A stretch of 64,000 nt of DNA from CAJBLF01 sp041663325 (GTDB lineage: Bacteria; Patescibacteriota; Gracilibacteria; Absconditabacterales; Absconditicoccaceae): the NCBI GenBank assembly GCA_041663325.1, contig JBAZRN010000001.1, positions 28,963 to 92,962 of the forward strand. The letters run 5' to 3'. A model generated the notes under the pieces. That model had not been told where the DNA came from. It searched no databases and saw only the letters and a program-made list of their open reading frames with translations. Position numbers and translations under genes: made by a program. Below, piece after piece: positions 30,367-41,411 of the stretch; positions within the stretch are counted from its first letter, which is position 1, and each line of letters opens with the position of its first letter.

Positions 30367-30512
30367 TTTTTAAATGAATTAATAATTAAAAATGAATAGT
30401 GAATAATTTTTAGTGAAAAGTGACTAGTGAAAAGTGAATAGTGTTGGTATTTTTTTATATTAATCGATTTTTTCCATCGTTTTTCACTTTTAGTTTTTCA
30501 CTATTAGTTAGT
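30367..30512. repeat. Leader repeat region between ftsA and ftsZ
   Basis: Contains AATAATTAAAAATGAATAGTG words next to the ftsZ ATG, then GTGAAAAGTGAC/TAGTGAAAAGTGAATAGTG, a TGTTGGTATTTTTTTATA core (30442-30460) and the reverse-complementary TTTTTCACTTTTAGTTTTTCAC. The same arrangement occurs at 34924-35025. Confidence 0.7.
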
Positions 30513-31691
30513 TTAGAAGAGGTCTTTGAAAAATGTTCAAATTTTTCCTACGAAGTCGAGATTGAATTTCAATCCTCATCCTTTTCTTCCTTCTGAATAT
30601 TTATTGGATCGTACATACGTTCACAATACGTTGATAAATTGGATGTTTGATGAAATATCTCCCAGATTTAATATATTGTCTTTACCATAGAATGTAGCTA
30701 ATTTGAAAACGTCTTTAGCCAAGAGATCAAGATTTGGCATCCTTGCGCCTCATCAGATCAAGAGCACTCCTCCAGCTAATCTACCATCTCTGTCGAGATC
30801 TTTGAGATGATTGTTTATTTTGATAAATATTTCTTCGTATCTTGCATTGATAACATCTGAAAGGAATAAGCTGTCTATAGAACTGTCGTCTGCTACTCTT
30901 TCTTTTTGAATGATTGCTGATCCGTGACTTCTTTTGATTTCTTCCGCTTCTTTGATGTCTACTTGCATACCGATGGAAATATCTTTTGTGACATCCTCAC
31001 TTCCCATAGCAAGTGTGCCATATCCGAGTGGATAACCGTCTTCATATATAACATAACTTGTTTGATTCTTTCAGATATCGACAAGTATCGTTCATAGATC
31101 TTTGTGATCATAATCCAAAGCTACTTCACTTGCAGCGATGATATTTGGGACGATATCGACAATATTCAATCCTACTTTTTCGAAAGCATCGATAATGCCG
31201 TTGTAAATATTTTTTGGTATCATAAAGACATCTGCGATGAGCTCTAATTTTTTTCCTTTCATTCCGATAGGATCTTTTTCTCTTTTGGTCTCATCGATAA
31301 GAAAATGCACAGGCACGATCTTGATGGTTTCGTAATTGCTTTTGGTTGAAATTTCGGCAATGACTCTAGAAAGATGATCAATATCTTCTGGACCTATTTC
31401 TTCGGTCATTATCCTTTTCTGTTCTACTATTCTATTCACGATCATTTCGGGATGTGAGATTCCTACAAACACTTCTTCTATAAAATCTCCTCCGAGTTTT
31501 TTGATGAATGATTCTGTGATTCTGTTTATTGTGTTTACAAAACTTTCCGCATCGAGAATTTTTCCTTTGCGCATTCCTTGAGTAGGTTCCATTTGTTTAG
31601 CTAGAATGATCTCTTTTCCATCATCATTAGCAAAAACCACTCATTTAATGACATCATTTCCGATATCGAAGACTGCCTTGATGTCTTTCAT
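30513..31691 (-). CDS. ftsA: Cell division protein FtsA
   Basis: 392 aa, actin-fold ATPase that tethers FtsZ to the membrane. Begins KDIKAVFDIGNDVIKGVVF (phosphate 1 site DxGxxxIK). EEVFVGISHPEMIVN (SHS2/1C domain), IVPVHFLIDET, TILVDIGKNQTSYVIYEDG (phosphate 2) and GGVLLIGGGARMPNLD (adenosine motif) follow. The C-terminus ends in the amphipathic helix FVGKIGTFFKDLF, the membrane-targeting sequence. TGA-coded Gly occurs in several motifs. Order ftsA-ftsZ is the classical one. Confidence 0.96.
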
Positions 31692-31998
31692 ACTCGTTGT
31701 TGTGTTATATAGATAAAAATTATCATCATCAATGATGTATGTATACAATTACAAAAAACAAACCTATTTTATTAGGTTGTGATATATAAAGGTTATCAGT
31801 TATTGTTTTGTAGAAAATGATGGTGATAATGGATGGTTAGCAGACCATGAAACCAATTAAGGTTTAAGAAATTAAGAATTAAGAATTATAAAAAAATCTA
31901 TAATTCCTGCTTATGGCAGGCTTAATATCCGCTATAGGCGGACGATAAAAAATAAATTGTAGCTTTAAGCTTTAGGCTTTCTGCTTTAAGCTAAAAAA
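31692..31998. other. Intergenic region with mixed repeat words and small hairpins
   Basis: 307 bases between the nucleotidyltransferase stop and ftsA. No gene seen. Contains AGAAATTAAGAATTAAGAATT, two short hairpins (CCTGC/GCAGG at 31906-31920 and CCGC/GCGG after it) and TTTAAGCTTTAGGCTTTCTG up to the stop codon at 31999. Confidence 0.55.
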
Positions 31999-32895
31999 TT
32001 ACTTAGTAATTTTTTTCTTGTACATCATATAGAGTAAGTGAACCTTTTTCCTTATGTCCATATGGAACTTTAACATATTGTTATTCACTATAACACCCCA
32101 ACCCCTCTCTTTTAGTTGCCTTGTTTTGTAGATAACTATAGGTAATCGCAAGAGTTTTATGAGGTATTCAATCCCCTTTCCAACGATTCAACCGAAAAGA
32201 AATTCAGTTATTTTTTTGAATCTATTTTTACCTGTTCCTGACGTGAGTCAAATGTTGATGCAATGTCTTCCTGGAAAGTTCGGTAAAACGCTTTCTAGCC
32301 ATTTATTATATTTATAAATATTTTCCGGTATTTCTTGATATAAAGGCACCAGATGCGCCAGCCGATAGATGAAATAGATGTCATTTTGCGGCAGCATGAT
32401 ATTATAGAGGTTTTGATGAGTATTGGTTACATAGAAGCTCATACAGAATTTTTTCTTTTTTCCTCGTATCACTCCTCTTTTGAGTCCGAAGAGAAAGAAA
32501 AGTACAGCACTCCATAACCTCGCACGTCGTAATGATCATTTTTTAGTTACGATGAAAATATCTATATCAGAATCCTTATTCAAAGCATTGAAGGTGATGG
32601 AATTACACAAGTATATTGACTGGATAAACGGTACTGACCTATATAATCGGCTGAATGTTTTTATATATTTAAGATAATCGTCCATATACTCGTTTTTTTT
32701 GTCCCAGCTGTACTTTGGTTCATCCGGAGGAAATTCTTGACCTCTCAGAATATCTTCTTGTTTCTTCCATCATTTTTTCTGAAAAAGGAAATAGCTAGAA
32801 TGGCGTGGCACCTCGTAATTCATGATTTTATAGAAAATCAGATGTTGCTGATCATCCAGGGTATTTGTGAGTGAAAAGTCATAATTTTCTGCCAT
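31999..32895 (-). CDS. Nucleotidyltransferase-fold protein
   Basis: 298 aa. The core reads SIYLCNSITFNALNKDSDIDIFIVTKK: a hydrophobic strand, then the minimal-nucleotidyltransferase motif with the SDIDIF metal-binding pair, then RRARLWSAVLFF. The usual GS after the first strand is replaced (CNSITF), as in a distinct branch of these proteins. The C-terminal half is helical. Substrate unknown. Several glycines come from TGA. The gene is last in a group reading prepilin-like, radical SAM, Dabb, nucleotidyltransferase. Confidence 0.75.
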
Positions 32896-32938
32896 ATACT
32901 ATATAGTAGTGTAAAGTGACGATAGTATAGAGAATGGT

Positions 32939-33250
32939 TTAAGAAATTCCACTATTTTCGTAATCAAACACTAAAACGTCTTCTATTATGGGAAGGATGT
33001 ATTTCTCTACAAGCGATTGATGTTTTGGATGAGGCAAATAATCATCACGATCTTTTTTATTCTCAAATATTAATAGAAATGCGATATTGTATCATTTAGC
33101 TTTCTCTTCTATGCTAATATCAATACCTCATGTGATTGAAACTATTCATGGAATCTCATCTTTTAGCTTCAAAAAATTTTCATAAAGTAAATCTATATTC
33201 TCTTTAGAAATATCTTTTTTGAATTTAAATAATACTATATGATGTATCAT
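32939..33250 (-). CDS. Stress-responsive alpha/beta-barrel (Dabb) domain protein
   Basis: 103 aa. Begins MIHHIVLFKFKKDISKENID, the typical Dabb opening, then IPGIVSITGGIDIS, YNIAFLLIFENKKDRDDYLPHPKH (family HP.H) and FDYENS. Dabb proteins are dimeric ferredoxin-like barrels with varied or unknown roles. Under the standard code it is broken by three TGA. It starts 12 bases after the radical SAM stop codon, so they are co-transcribed. Confidence 0.85.
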
Positions 33251-33262
33251 CAGTCTGTAAAA

Positions 33263-34282
33263 TTATATAAAATTTATATGTTTCCCCTCTTTGTTTATCT
33301 TATATATATCCCAAAGGATCTGATTTAAAGGCTCTTGAAAACACTGCCGTGGACAATTTTTCTGTTGTAATTTGTTCTGGATGATTTGTTTTTTCTTGTC
33401 TGAATTCCAGATTTCATCAAAAGTATTTTCTAATATATTTCCAAAACAAAATTCCTTTATTCATCTGGTAAAACAATCGGGATACATATTTCAATCTGCT
33501 GTTATTACAGTACGGAATTCATCGGCAAAAGCCATTTTATAGTCATATACCCTTCTTTCGTATTTCTCAATTGAATATAATACGTCGAAGTTTTCGTCCT
33601 TAAATTCATTTTTACATCTTTCTATATATTCTGCTATGTTTTTTTTCGAATGATGGTATGGTCTGAATTGCACATAATCGGCTCATGTCTCTTTGGCTTT
33701 CTTAGAAAAGTCTCTGAGGTTTTTATAGCTTTCATTGTCTTCGGTCAAATATCATATTCCAATAGTTGATTGACTATTCTGTTTATGTTTCTCTTTTACA
33801 AGATCCATAACGTTCGTTCGTGCTTGATTATATTCATCTTCTCAAAGTCCGTTCTTTTTTTTGAAATCATCTTTATCTAGTCAATTGATGCTGATTCTTA
33901 TTCGCTTGGTATTTGCTACTAAATCTCCCATATTGTATTTATTGAGTAATCCTCAATTTGTAATCACTCATACCTCTATTCAGAAATTGTTTGCATAACT
34001 AATCGCGTCCGTTATATGAGTATTCATAAATGGTTCTCATCATCATGTAAAAATGATTCATCTAACAAAAGGCTTTAACTGATCAATTATATGAGCCATA
34101 TTATCTAAGGAAAGCTCGGCACTTCAAAACAATCTATTTCATGCACAAAATGGGCATTTGTGATTACACCTATTTGTTGGATCTATTTCTACAGTTATCG
34201 GTTTGGTAATTCAGTTTTTGATTCGTTCTCAAAGTCTATCTGGATGTGCGAATATCTTGTTTCTTGCTAAAATCTCTTGCAT
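33263..34282 (-). CDS. Radical SAM/SPASM domain protein
   Basis: 339 aa. The 4Fe-4S motif CNHKCPFC (Cx3Cx2C) stands at about residue 39 in VEIDPTNRCNHKCPFCAGN. GGEPFMN-type motif and ISIDGLDKDDF follow, along with a strand-rich TIM-barrel core. The C-terminal SPASM-like region carries Cys in PDCFTRGIKEFCFGNILEN and NCPRQC. Such enzymes modify peptides or sugars or mature other enzymes; no precursor peptide is obvious here. A Gly of the GGEP motif and others come from TGA. The gene lies between the prepilin-like and Dabb genes. Confidence 0.88.
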
Positions 34283-34306
34283 TAAGGTTATATTATGAAT
34301 TAAATT

Positions 34307-34915
34307 TTAGTTATCCCATTCACTACAATCAGCCCCACTGAATGTTAAGCACATCTGTTTTTTCAGACTAATAGTTCTGGTGTCGCTTTCAAAACGAGCC
34401 ATAATCTTGCATCATGTTCATTGGGCGTCGCATTGCAAGAATTCGTTTCATCCTGTACTTACTGAGCTAGTTCCTGTGAGATAGAAAAATTGTAAAGCTG
34501 CGTTTTCTTGAAGTCATTTGTTGATATGAAGTTCGTATGTTTCTCATGTTAATTGTATCGTGTAACTGTTGCCTATACAATAATTATTACTATTTCATGT
34601 AACTGGTATGCTACTATATATATACTCACTCCCCTGTTCGATATATTTTAACTGTATGAGTTGTTGTGCTGGATTGAAGCTGATAATATATTGATCAGGA
34701 AAAATTGCTGTCGTTCAGCTAAATAACGATTTACTGCTTAATCCTGCATGCAGAAAATTATTCACTTGTCCGTAAAGCGTTTCTATACAGGCCTGACCAT
34801 ATGCTATGTCTTTATTTTTTATTTGAAAAGATCATCTAAACACCACAAACAAAATACTAACAATCATCATCACGACGAGAATTTCGAGAAAACTAAATCA
34901 ACTTTTTTTATGCAT
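34307..34915 (-). CDS. Type IV pilin-like prepilin
   Basis: 202 aa with the class III signal KKSG-FSFLEILVVMMIVSILFVVF. The Gly before Phe, cleaved by prepilin peptidase, is encoded by TGA, as are many others. The Glu at position +5 of the mature protein is present. The remaining 160 residues are a strand-rich globular domain with four Cys in the C-terminal half (CDAQGTGCKI; MCLTFSGADC). It probably is a minor pilin or pseudopilin assembled by the PilB/PilC machinery encoded at 17.5-20.1 kb. Confidence 0.88.
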
Positions 34916-34923
34916 ACTATAAT

Positions 34924-35025
34924 TTAACGAAAAACTAAAAGTGAAAAACTAAAAGTGTCGGTATTTTTTTATGAATAAAAACATTCCTTCGTTTTTCACT
35001 ATTCACTTTTCACTATTGGTTAATT
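34924..35025. repeat. Leader repeat region with inverted ends
   Basis: CGAAAAACTAAAAGTG twice, a GTGTCGGTATTTTTTTATG core, and then TTCGTTTTTCACTATTCACTTTTCAC, roughly the reverse complement of the left part. Near-identical plan to 30410-30510 before ftsZ. Confidence 0.7.
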
Positions 35026-35027
35026 TT

Positions 35028-36161
35028 TTATGAGTTAATAAGTGGTCTGACTACGTATCTGTAATTGGTTTCGTCTTTATCCATCAAGATAAGCGGTTTT
35101 TGGTTGTCGATGACATTGAAGGTTAATTCATCGCCCTTGATGATCTTGATGAAGTCAGTAATGTATTTTCCGTTGATTCAGAAACTCAATGATGGTCCTT
35201 CGATGATGGCAGGGATATTGGTAGTACCTGCTCCTTTGTCGGTTTTTCCTGAAGAAATGATAATGCTGTCTTTGTTGGTCTCAATCTGAATATAATTATT
35301 TATATCTCTGGTCAAGATTCCAATTTTTCTGATAGCTTTTTCACAAAGATTTTTATCTACTAATATCTTCGTATTGAAGTTTCTTGGCATAATTTCTTCT
35401 CTATCGTATTCAGGGAAATTGCCTTGGATAAGCAGTGAAGTAGCCAATATCTTCATGTCTTTGACTTGCACTTGGAATGCAATCAGATTCTCTGAATATT
35501 TAACAGTCAGCGTTTCTGATTCATTACTCATCGCGTATTCAGATATTTTTTGGATATCTGTCATCGTTACTTTGGGAACAATTAATGCAAAATCAGCGTC
35601 TTTGATCCCTGATGGCGCTTTGAATTCTGATAGTCTAAATGAGTCCGTACCTACAAAAATCAAACTATCTTCTTTTGCTTTCAATAATACTCAAGTCAGA
35701 ACCGGACTAAAGTTTTTTTCCGTTACTGCGTATTCAACTTTTGCTACTCCTTCAGCGAATAATTGTGTTTCTACGGAAATCGTGTTTTCATTTGGCACTT
35801 CAGGCAATGCGACATATTCGCTTGCTGCAATACCATTGATATCAAAATTATCTTTTGCTGATTTGAGTGTCATGATTTGTGACTTCTGATCCACGCTTAT
35901 TTCGACTTCTTTTTCTTCTATGCTTTTGATGATATCAGAAAACATTCTTGCGTTTACGGTAATAGCTCATTCCATAATCACTTTACATGGAATCTCTATT
36001 TCGATGTATTTTTCCATATCTGTAGCTCTCAGCAATAACCCATCGATAGCTGCTTTAAAGTAGAAGTTTTGCAAAATTGGTAAGGTTGCATTCTTGGAAA
36101 CGAATCTCAATCCAAGATCGATGACTTCCAAAAGCTTAGCGGTTTCGATTACGATTTTCAT
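35028..36161 (-). CDS. dnaN: DNA polymerase III beta subunit (sliding clamp)
   Basis: 377 aa, three clamp domains. N-terminus MKIVIETAKLLEVIDLGLRFV, then TLPILQNFYFKA (family LPIL.n.l), FAEGVAKVEYAVTEKNFSPVLTGVL at the domain 2 start, TDSFRLSEF (family TDg.RL), and the C-terminal NGKYITDFIKIIKGDELTF. It ends VVRPLINS, related to the usual MPM/LPxR end. Encircles DNA as the processivity factor for DnaE. TGA=Gly at four sites. Leader: TTAATCTTTTAATA words before the ATG. Confidence 0.96.
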
Positions 36162-36270
36162 GATACTTGATGATTAAAATATTAAAAGATTAATAAGATT
36201 AAAAGATTTGGTAATTTAGTTTACGAGCAAACATATTTTTTTAATTTTCATAATTTTTTAGTCTTTTAAT

Positions 36271-36972
36271 CTATTTTCAGTAGTTGCGGAGATCTGCCAT
36301 GTCATTGAACCAGAGTAATGCTTTTTGATATTCTGAAACATCAAATTCTGGGCATTTTTTTGGGGTAAAATATAATTCTGCGTATCCTATCCGCCATGAC
36401 ATAAATCCTGATGTCCTTTGTGCTTGATCTCCCTTTGTCCTAATGACAAGCTCAATAGGAGGAATGTCTCCAAGATCTAAACTCTTAGTGATATCTTCTT
36501 CCGTAATGATAGTTAGGTCTTTCTTCTCTTCTGCCAATTTTCTGATTCCTCTTGTGATTTCGTCTCTTCCGCCATAATTGATAGCAAAGACGAACGTTCT
36601 CTCTGTATCGTATGTATTTCTTTCCTGTTTGGCGAGTAAATATTCTTTAAAATCCTCCGTAATGCCAGAAAGATCGCCTATTGCTTTGAAGTTAATCTTA
36701 TGCTCTTTCATAAATTCGTCGAGATCTTCTTCTACGATTTTATACATGGTCATAAGGAAATCAAACTCCTCTTTCGGTCTTTTTTTCGCGTTTTCTGTAC
36801 TCAGTCCCCGAAGAGTAAATACTTTTACATCGGTCTGGGTAAATGTATGTACAATAAGTTCTAACGCTCTTTCGTATGATATCATATATGCTTCGGCTAC
36901 TGTTTTATTATTTGCTTTTGCTCGTGTCCTATTTCCGTCGGGTATAATAGCTACGTGTTTTGGGTAATTCAT
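36271..36972 (-). CDS. uppS: Isoprenyl transferase (undecaprenyl diphosphate synthase)
   Basis: 233 aa. HVAIIPDGNRTRAKANNK corresponds to the catalytic HxxxIMDGNxRWAK loop, with the usual Met and Trp replaced. FAINYGGRDEI and DLVIRTKGDQ-type motifs (ELVIRTKGDQAQRTSGFMSW) and YFTPKKCPEF identify the cis-prenyltransferase family. It makes the lipid carrier for peptidoglycan. Only one TGA occurs: the ORF would end after RNY under the standard code but continues two codons (GK) to TAG, a case where the code change hardly matters. Confidence 0.94.
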
Positions 36973-37171
36973 GATAAAAGTTAAGAATTAAGAATAACAA
37001 AAAAGTATTCCATAGAATGCGAATAAATTGATATATATTTGCCTAGGATATTCAAGGTTAAAAAAATAGTAAAAAATGAATACACTGTTAATGTATGTTT
37101 TCCGTGATATTGCGTTGATTTACGTATAAAAATAATTATGAAACAGCTATCTTTACTTACATGTATTGTCC

Positions 37172-38218
37172 ATGAAGGAAAAACTCCATATTATAGGAAC
37201 TCAAGACACTAAACATCTGGTTAATTCCATCATTACTATTCTTCAATCTGATTCCCAAGATACTATCTCTTGTGAATATGTAGAATATCAAGAGTTTGCT
37301 AATGGAGAAATAAAAGTTGTTTTAGATAAATCCGTTCGTGGAAAACACGTATATGTTATTTGAGATGTTAATGGCATTCAAAACATTGGTAACTATAATA
37401 TAAAGTATAACGATAGATTTATGCAATTCTTACTTATTTTGCAATGCGCAAAAAATCATTGAGCTAAAACAGTTAATATTATCCCTACTTGTTTTCCCTA
37501 TTCTAGACAGGATAAACCTATCCAATGAGGACTTAAAGAAAGAGTTTCGAGAGAACCATCTTCTGCGCAATTTGTAATAGATATCTTTCAGGATCTTCTC
37601 GGCGCTGATTATTGTATTACGATAGATGTGCATAATCCCGCGGTAATTAACAATTCTAGGAAAACAAATTTTGTAAATCTCTATACATGATGGTTTGTCC
37701 AACAAGTTATCAGAAACCTAAAAAAAGACAATATCGTGCTTTCTTCTATGGATGAATGAGGGCTTAAAAAAGTTTCTTCTATCTCTAAAGATATTGGACT
37801 TGATTATCTTACCGTTCTTAAAAAAAGAGATTATTCTAATCCAAATACCGTTGATGAAATGTTTGTCCATGGCGACGTGCAATGAAAAAATATTATTATC
37901 CATGATGATATACTTGATACCTGAGGCAGTTTAATAAAACTTATAGAAGAGCTTAACAAAAGGAATCCTCAAAGTATAAATGTCACCATTACTCATGGTA
38001 TGTCCAATAAGGATTCCGTCGCTAAGTTGACTAAGCTTTATGACGAAGGAAAGTTTGAAAATATCTATATAACCAATACTATATACAGAGAAATATATCC
38101 ACCGTTTGTGAAAATCATAGATGTTGCTCCTATTTTTGCTGATGCTATAAAAAACATTTTTATGTGATGAAGCATCAATTATAATTTTGGTGTAAACTTA
38201 TCGCCTAAAAATCAATAA
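37172..38218 (+). CDS. prs: Ribose-phosphate pyrophosphokinase
   Basis: 348 aa. Makes PRPP from ribose-5-phosphate and ATP. FANGEIKVVLDKSVRGKHVYVIG, the flexible-loop region FPYSRQDKP, ITIDVHNPAV and the PRPP-binding motif HDDILDTGGSLIKLI (first Gly from TGA) are present. ATG at 37172 is in frame; upstream ATGs at 37138 and 37161 are in other frames. It overlaps the convergent miaB gene by 14 bases. Confidence 0.94.
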
Positions 38219-39683
38219 TTTCTCCATAAAGCTTAAATGGTATTGCTCTTGTGATTTTCACATGAATGAACTCACCAATTTTTAATTTAGCTTGAAGCTT
38301 AAAGCTTAAAGCTTGAGGCTCAATTATAATCTGTTTCATATTGTCCGTATAGCCTTCAATAACTCATTTGCTGATTTTGTTGATAAGTACTTCTTTACTA
38401 TTTCCAATTTCTTTTTCGTTATTTTTGCGTGAAATGTCCTTCAAAAGGTTGTTGAGTCTGTTTCGTCTGTCTCGTTTTACCGTACGTGAGATGGTGTCAG
38501 AATAATTTTTTGCTGCCAAAGTTCCAGGTCTCGGAGAATAGATTCCAATGTAAATCATATCAAAGTTTCCATAGTTTATGAGGTCTAAAGTTTGTTGAAA
38601 ATCCTCTTCCGTCTCTTCAGAGAATCCAACGATAATGTCAGTTGTGATGCTGATATGTCTTTTTAGTTTTCTGATGTTATCAATGAATTCTTTTGCTTGT
38701 TTGACTGTATACCCTCTAAACATTTTTTTCAAAACACTATCTGATCCTGACTGCAACGGCATATGAATATGCGTACAAAGTTTAGTTTCTTTTTCGTGCA
38801 AGGCGAGCAATTCTTTGCTGTAATAGGTAGGATATGGCGAGGTATATCTCAGTCGTTTCAATCATTTGAGCTTCAAAATCTCCTTGATGATAGTTGTGAA
38901 TTCGGGATGTTTATTAACGATTTGTCCAAGCAGTACGATTTCTTTCGCTCCATTTTTGAGATGAATTTTTGCTTCGTTCGCAATTTGTGCAACGGGGAAA
39001 TATTTTTCCAATCCTCTTGCGTAAGGAACGATGCAGTAGGCGCAGAATTGATTGCATCAGGTGGAAATTGGTATATATGCAGTTGTTTGATGTGTATTCA
39101 TTGAGGTACTAATTCATGCGGGAATGATTTTTTCATACTCATTGATCAATTCTTGGTCATAAGAAATTTTGTATCATAGTTTTTCTACTATCAATGGAAG
39201 GAATCCTGTATCATCTATCCTTCGCATCAGCTCTATATTGGGATAAGTCCCGTGAAGTCTATAAAACATAGGGTTGAAGATATTATTCACCCCAATAAAT
39301 TTTCAATTTTCAATTTTCAATTTTCAATTATTATTTATTTCATTAGTAGTTAATCAGATTACTTCTGGTGTTTTGCTTTTTATCGATCACATAAAATTAC
39401 CTACATTAAGCTTTGGACTTTGATCTTTAAGCTTTGAGCTTCTTAGTGTGTGTTGTATCATACATCAGGTGATTCGTACTTTTTGATCTGGTCTGATTGT
39501 CTTGAGTTTTCCAGTGATTTTGTCTTCAGCCTTTTGTTTGATTGAGCAAGTATCGAAAATAATTATATCTGCTTCTTTACTATTTTCTGTATAAGAAAAT
39601 CAGCAATTCGTGAGTACTGCTTTTATCCTTGCACTATCTGCGTAATTCATCTGGCATCAAAAAATTAGGATATGGAATTTCAT
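38205..39683 (-). CDS. miaB: tRNA-2-methylthio-N6-dimethylallyladenosine synthase
   Basis: 492 aa. Thiomethylates A37 of tRNAs. N-terminal MTTase domain starts MKFHILIFGCQMNYADSARI (TGA codes the Gly of GCQMN). The radical SAM motif CNQFCAYC is at residues 210-217 in ISTGCNQFCAYCIVPYARG. THIHMPLQSGSDSVLKKM and DIIVGFSEETEEDF follow. A C-terminal TRAM domain is present. Three places are coded by low-complexity repeats: residues about 80-92 (39410-39445), 115-129 (39299-39340) and 453-467 (38284-38325). Confidence 0.96.
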
Positions 39684-39689
39684 ATTATA

Positions 39690-39835
39690 TGACTGATTGA
39701 TAAATTGGTAATGGATTGTAATTTGTTCGCCTAGGCGAACGTAATTTATCACTTTGTGATGTAATTAATTACGCGAGTAAAACGAGCTAATTACACGAAG
39801 TATATTACACGAAGTAAATTACATTGGGTTTAATT
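39690..39835. repeat. Intergenic region with palindrome and repeat words
   Basis: A perfect 16-base palindrome GTTCGCCTAGGCGAAC (39725-39740), a TTTATCACTTTGTGATGTAATT hairpin word also present at 18670-18692, and ATTACACGAAGTA tandem variants. It lies between the divergent miaB and 95-aa genes and holds no ORF. Confidence 0.6.
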
Positions 39836-39945
39836 AGTAGCGATTTGGTGTTTGTAGTCAATCTGAAGTAAAAAAGTCTTGTTTTTTTTGCATAAAAGAG
39901 TATATAGAGCCTCACTAAAAAACAAAAATAATAAAAAAACAACAC

Positions 39946-40233
39946 ATGAAAATTTTTGAAATTGATACTTCCAAAAATCCTCATTTAGGAAATCTCCAAA
40001 AACTACTTTCTCAAGTACTTTCTCAAGCGATTGGTGAAGAGGTTGCAAAAAACATTTCTCCTATTCGTATGTCACAGGAGTTAGTAATCAAACGATTACA
40101 AGAAGGAAAACTTAAGGGAATTGAAGACGACATGAAACTGTCGAAAACCAACTTCTTTCATTATTATACAGAAGACATGAAAGAAGTTATTGTTCAAACT
40201 TCTCCTACTAAATTTGCCGTATTTTCAGAATAA
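39946..40233 (+). CDS. Hypothetical protein, 95 aa
   Basis: Complete ORF without TGA. Helical N-terminus (HLGNLQKLLSQVLSQAIGEE), a basic middle (QELVIKRLQEGKLKGIEDD) and a strand-like C-terminus (EVIVQTSPTKFAVFSE). No signal or membrane segment, no family recognised. It stands alone with a strong terminator, which suggests a well-expressed small cytosolic protein. Confidence 0.75.
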   Translation: MKIFEIDTSKNPHLGNLQKLLSQVLSQAIGEEVAKNISPIRMSQELVIKRLQEGKLKGIEDDMKLSKTNFFHYYTEDMKEVIVQTSPTKFAVFSE

Positions 40234-40238
40234 TTCTA

Positions 40239-40267
40239 AGTTGCATGTGTTCATGCAGCTTTTTTTA
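40239..40267 (+). terminator. Rho-independent terminator
   Basis: 9-bp stem AGTTGCATG/CATGCAGCT with TGTT loop and a TTTTTTT run, six bases after the stop of the 95-aa gene. Confidence 0.9.
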
Positions 40268-40422
40268 TTTTTTATGTAACTACTGTTGAAATTTGAAAGC
40301 TAAACTTTAGCCTAATATTAGATTCAAGATCTAAGATTCAAGAATCAAGAACTATTCAATTTTATAACTATTTTGTTCGTGTATCATGAATCATCTATCA
40401 TTTATTTTTGCATTTATGTAAA

Positions 40423-41409
40423 ATGATTGCTCTTATATTTGTTGTTGTGTTAGTACTCCTTTTTCCGCTCTTTTTTCCTGGATACTATATCACTGAATTG
40501 CTCATTAGCTTTTTGCCATATATTGTTGTGATAAGCTGACTTTTTGTCATTATTACTTTTGTTAATTTCAGAAAGAAAATGAAATCAGGATATCGTTTTC
40601 CTATTCATCGTTATTTTCGAGGCATATCGTTCTTAGTATTCTGTATATTATTTTTTTGGTATAGCAAACAGTTTAATCATTTTTATGTTCAAGAGCCGTT
40701 CACTCAGGAAGCACAAACAGGAAGTCTTAAAATATTGTTTGCGAATATTCATAAAGATAATGTTGATTATACGGGGATCAAAAAAACTATTTCTGATAAC
40801 GATCCTGATATGCTCATGTTCGTAGAATTTGCTGACCATCATTATGATAATCTCAAAAACTTTTTGCAAGCGAGATATCCTTATACCAATAGCACTACAC
40901 GATCAAAAAAATTTGTGGGAAGCATGGTATTTAGTAAATATCCGCTGACTAATAAAGCAGACGATTTCCCTCAATGAGCACGAAGATATGGCTATTTTTC
41001 ACTGCCTTACCAAGATCAACAAATCTATTTCTATCTTGTGCATACCAGTTCACCTGATAGCTATAGTCATTTTCTTATGAGAAATGAACAGCTCGCTACT
41101 TTTGTAGGAAACTTTAAGAATCATGAATCCGACAGAAAACATGATACTATTGTCGCCGTTGGAGACTTTAATGTGACGCCTTGGTCCTCGTATTATACTA
41201 TTTTAGCTAGGGCTTTTTCTGGCAAACTTGTGAACGTCACGAAAAGACTTCCTTTTCTTTTTACGCGAAAACTTAAAGAATTACCTCTATTTCAAGCGCA
41301 TATTGATCATCTCTGGACTACTTCATCGCTTAGCGTACAAAATCTCAAAGCAATCACTATGCCAGGCTCTGACCATAAAGCATTCTTGTTTGCTCTACAG
41401 CTTAAATAG
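40423..41409 (+). CDS. Membrane-anchored endonuclease/exonuclease/phosphatase family protein
   Basis: 328 aa. Two or three N-terminal membrane helices (residues 1-80) are followed by an EEP domain: LKILFANIHKDN, MLMFVEFAD (catalytic Glu), VHTSSPDS, VAVGDFNVTPWSS (family GDFN) and IDHLWTT with SDHKAF (catalytic SDH). The plan matches YdhJ/YafD-like membrane EEP proteins. Substrate could be a nucleic acid, phospholipid or sugar phosphate. Upstream is a long ATTCAAGATCTAAG-like repeat region (40310-40410). The next bases hold a dispersed 96-bp repeat. Confidence 0.85.
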
Positions 41410-41411
41410 TA

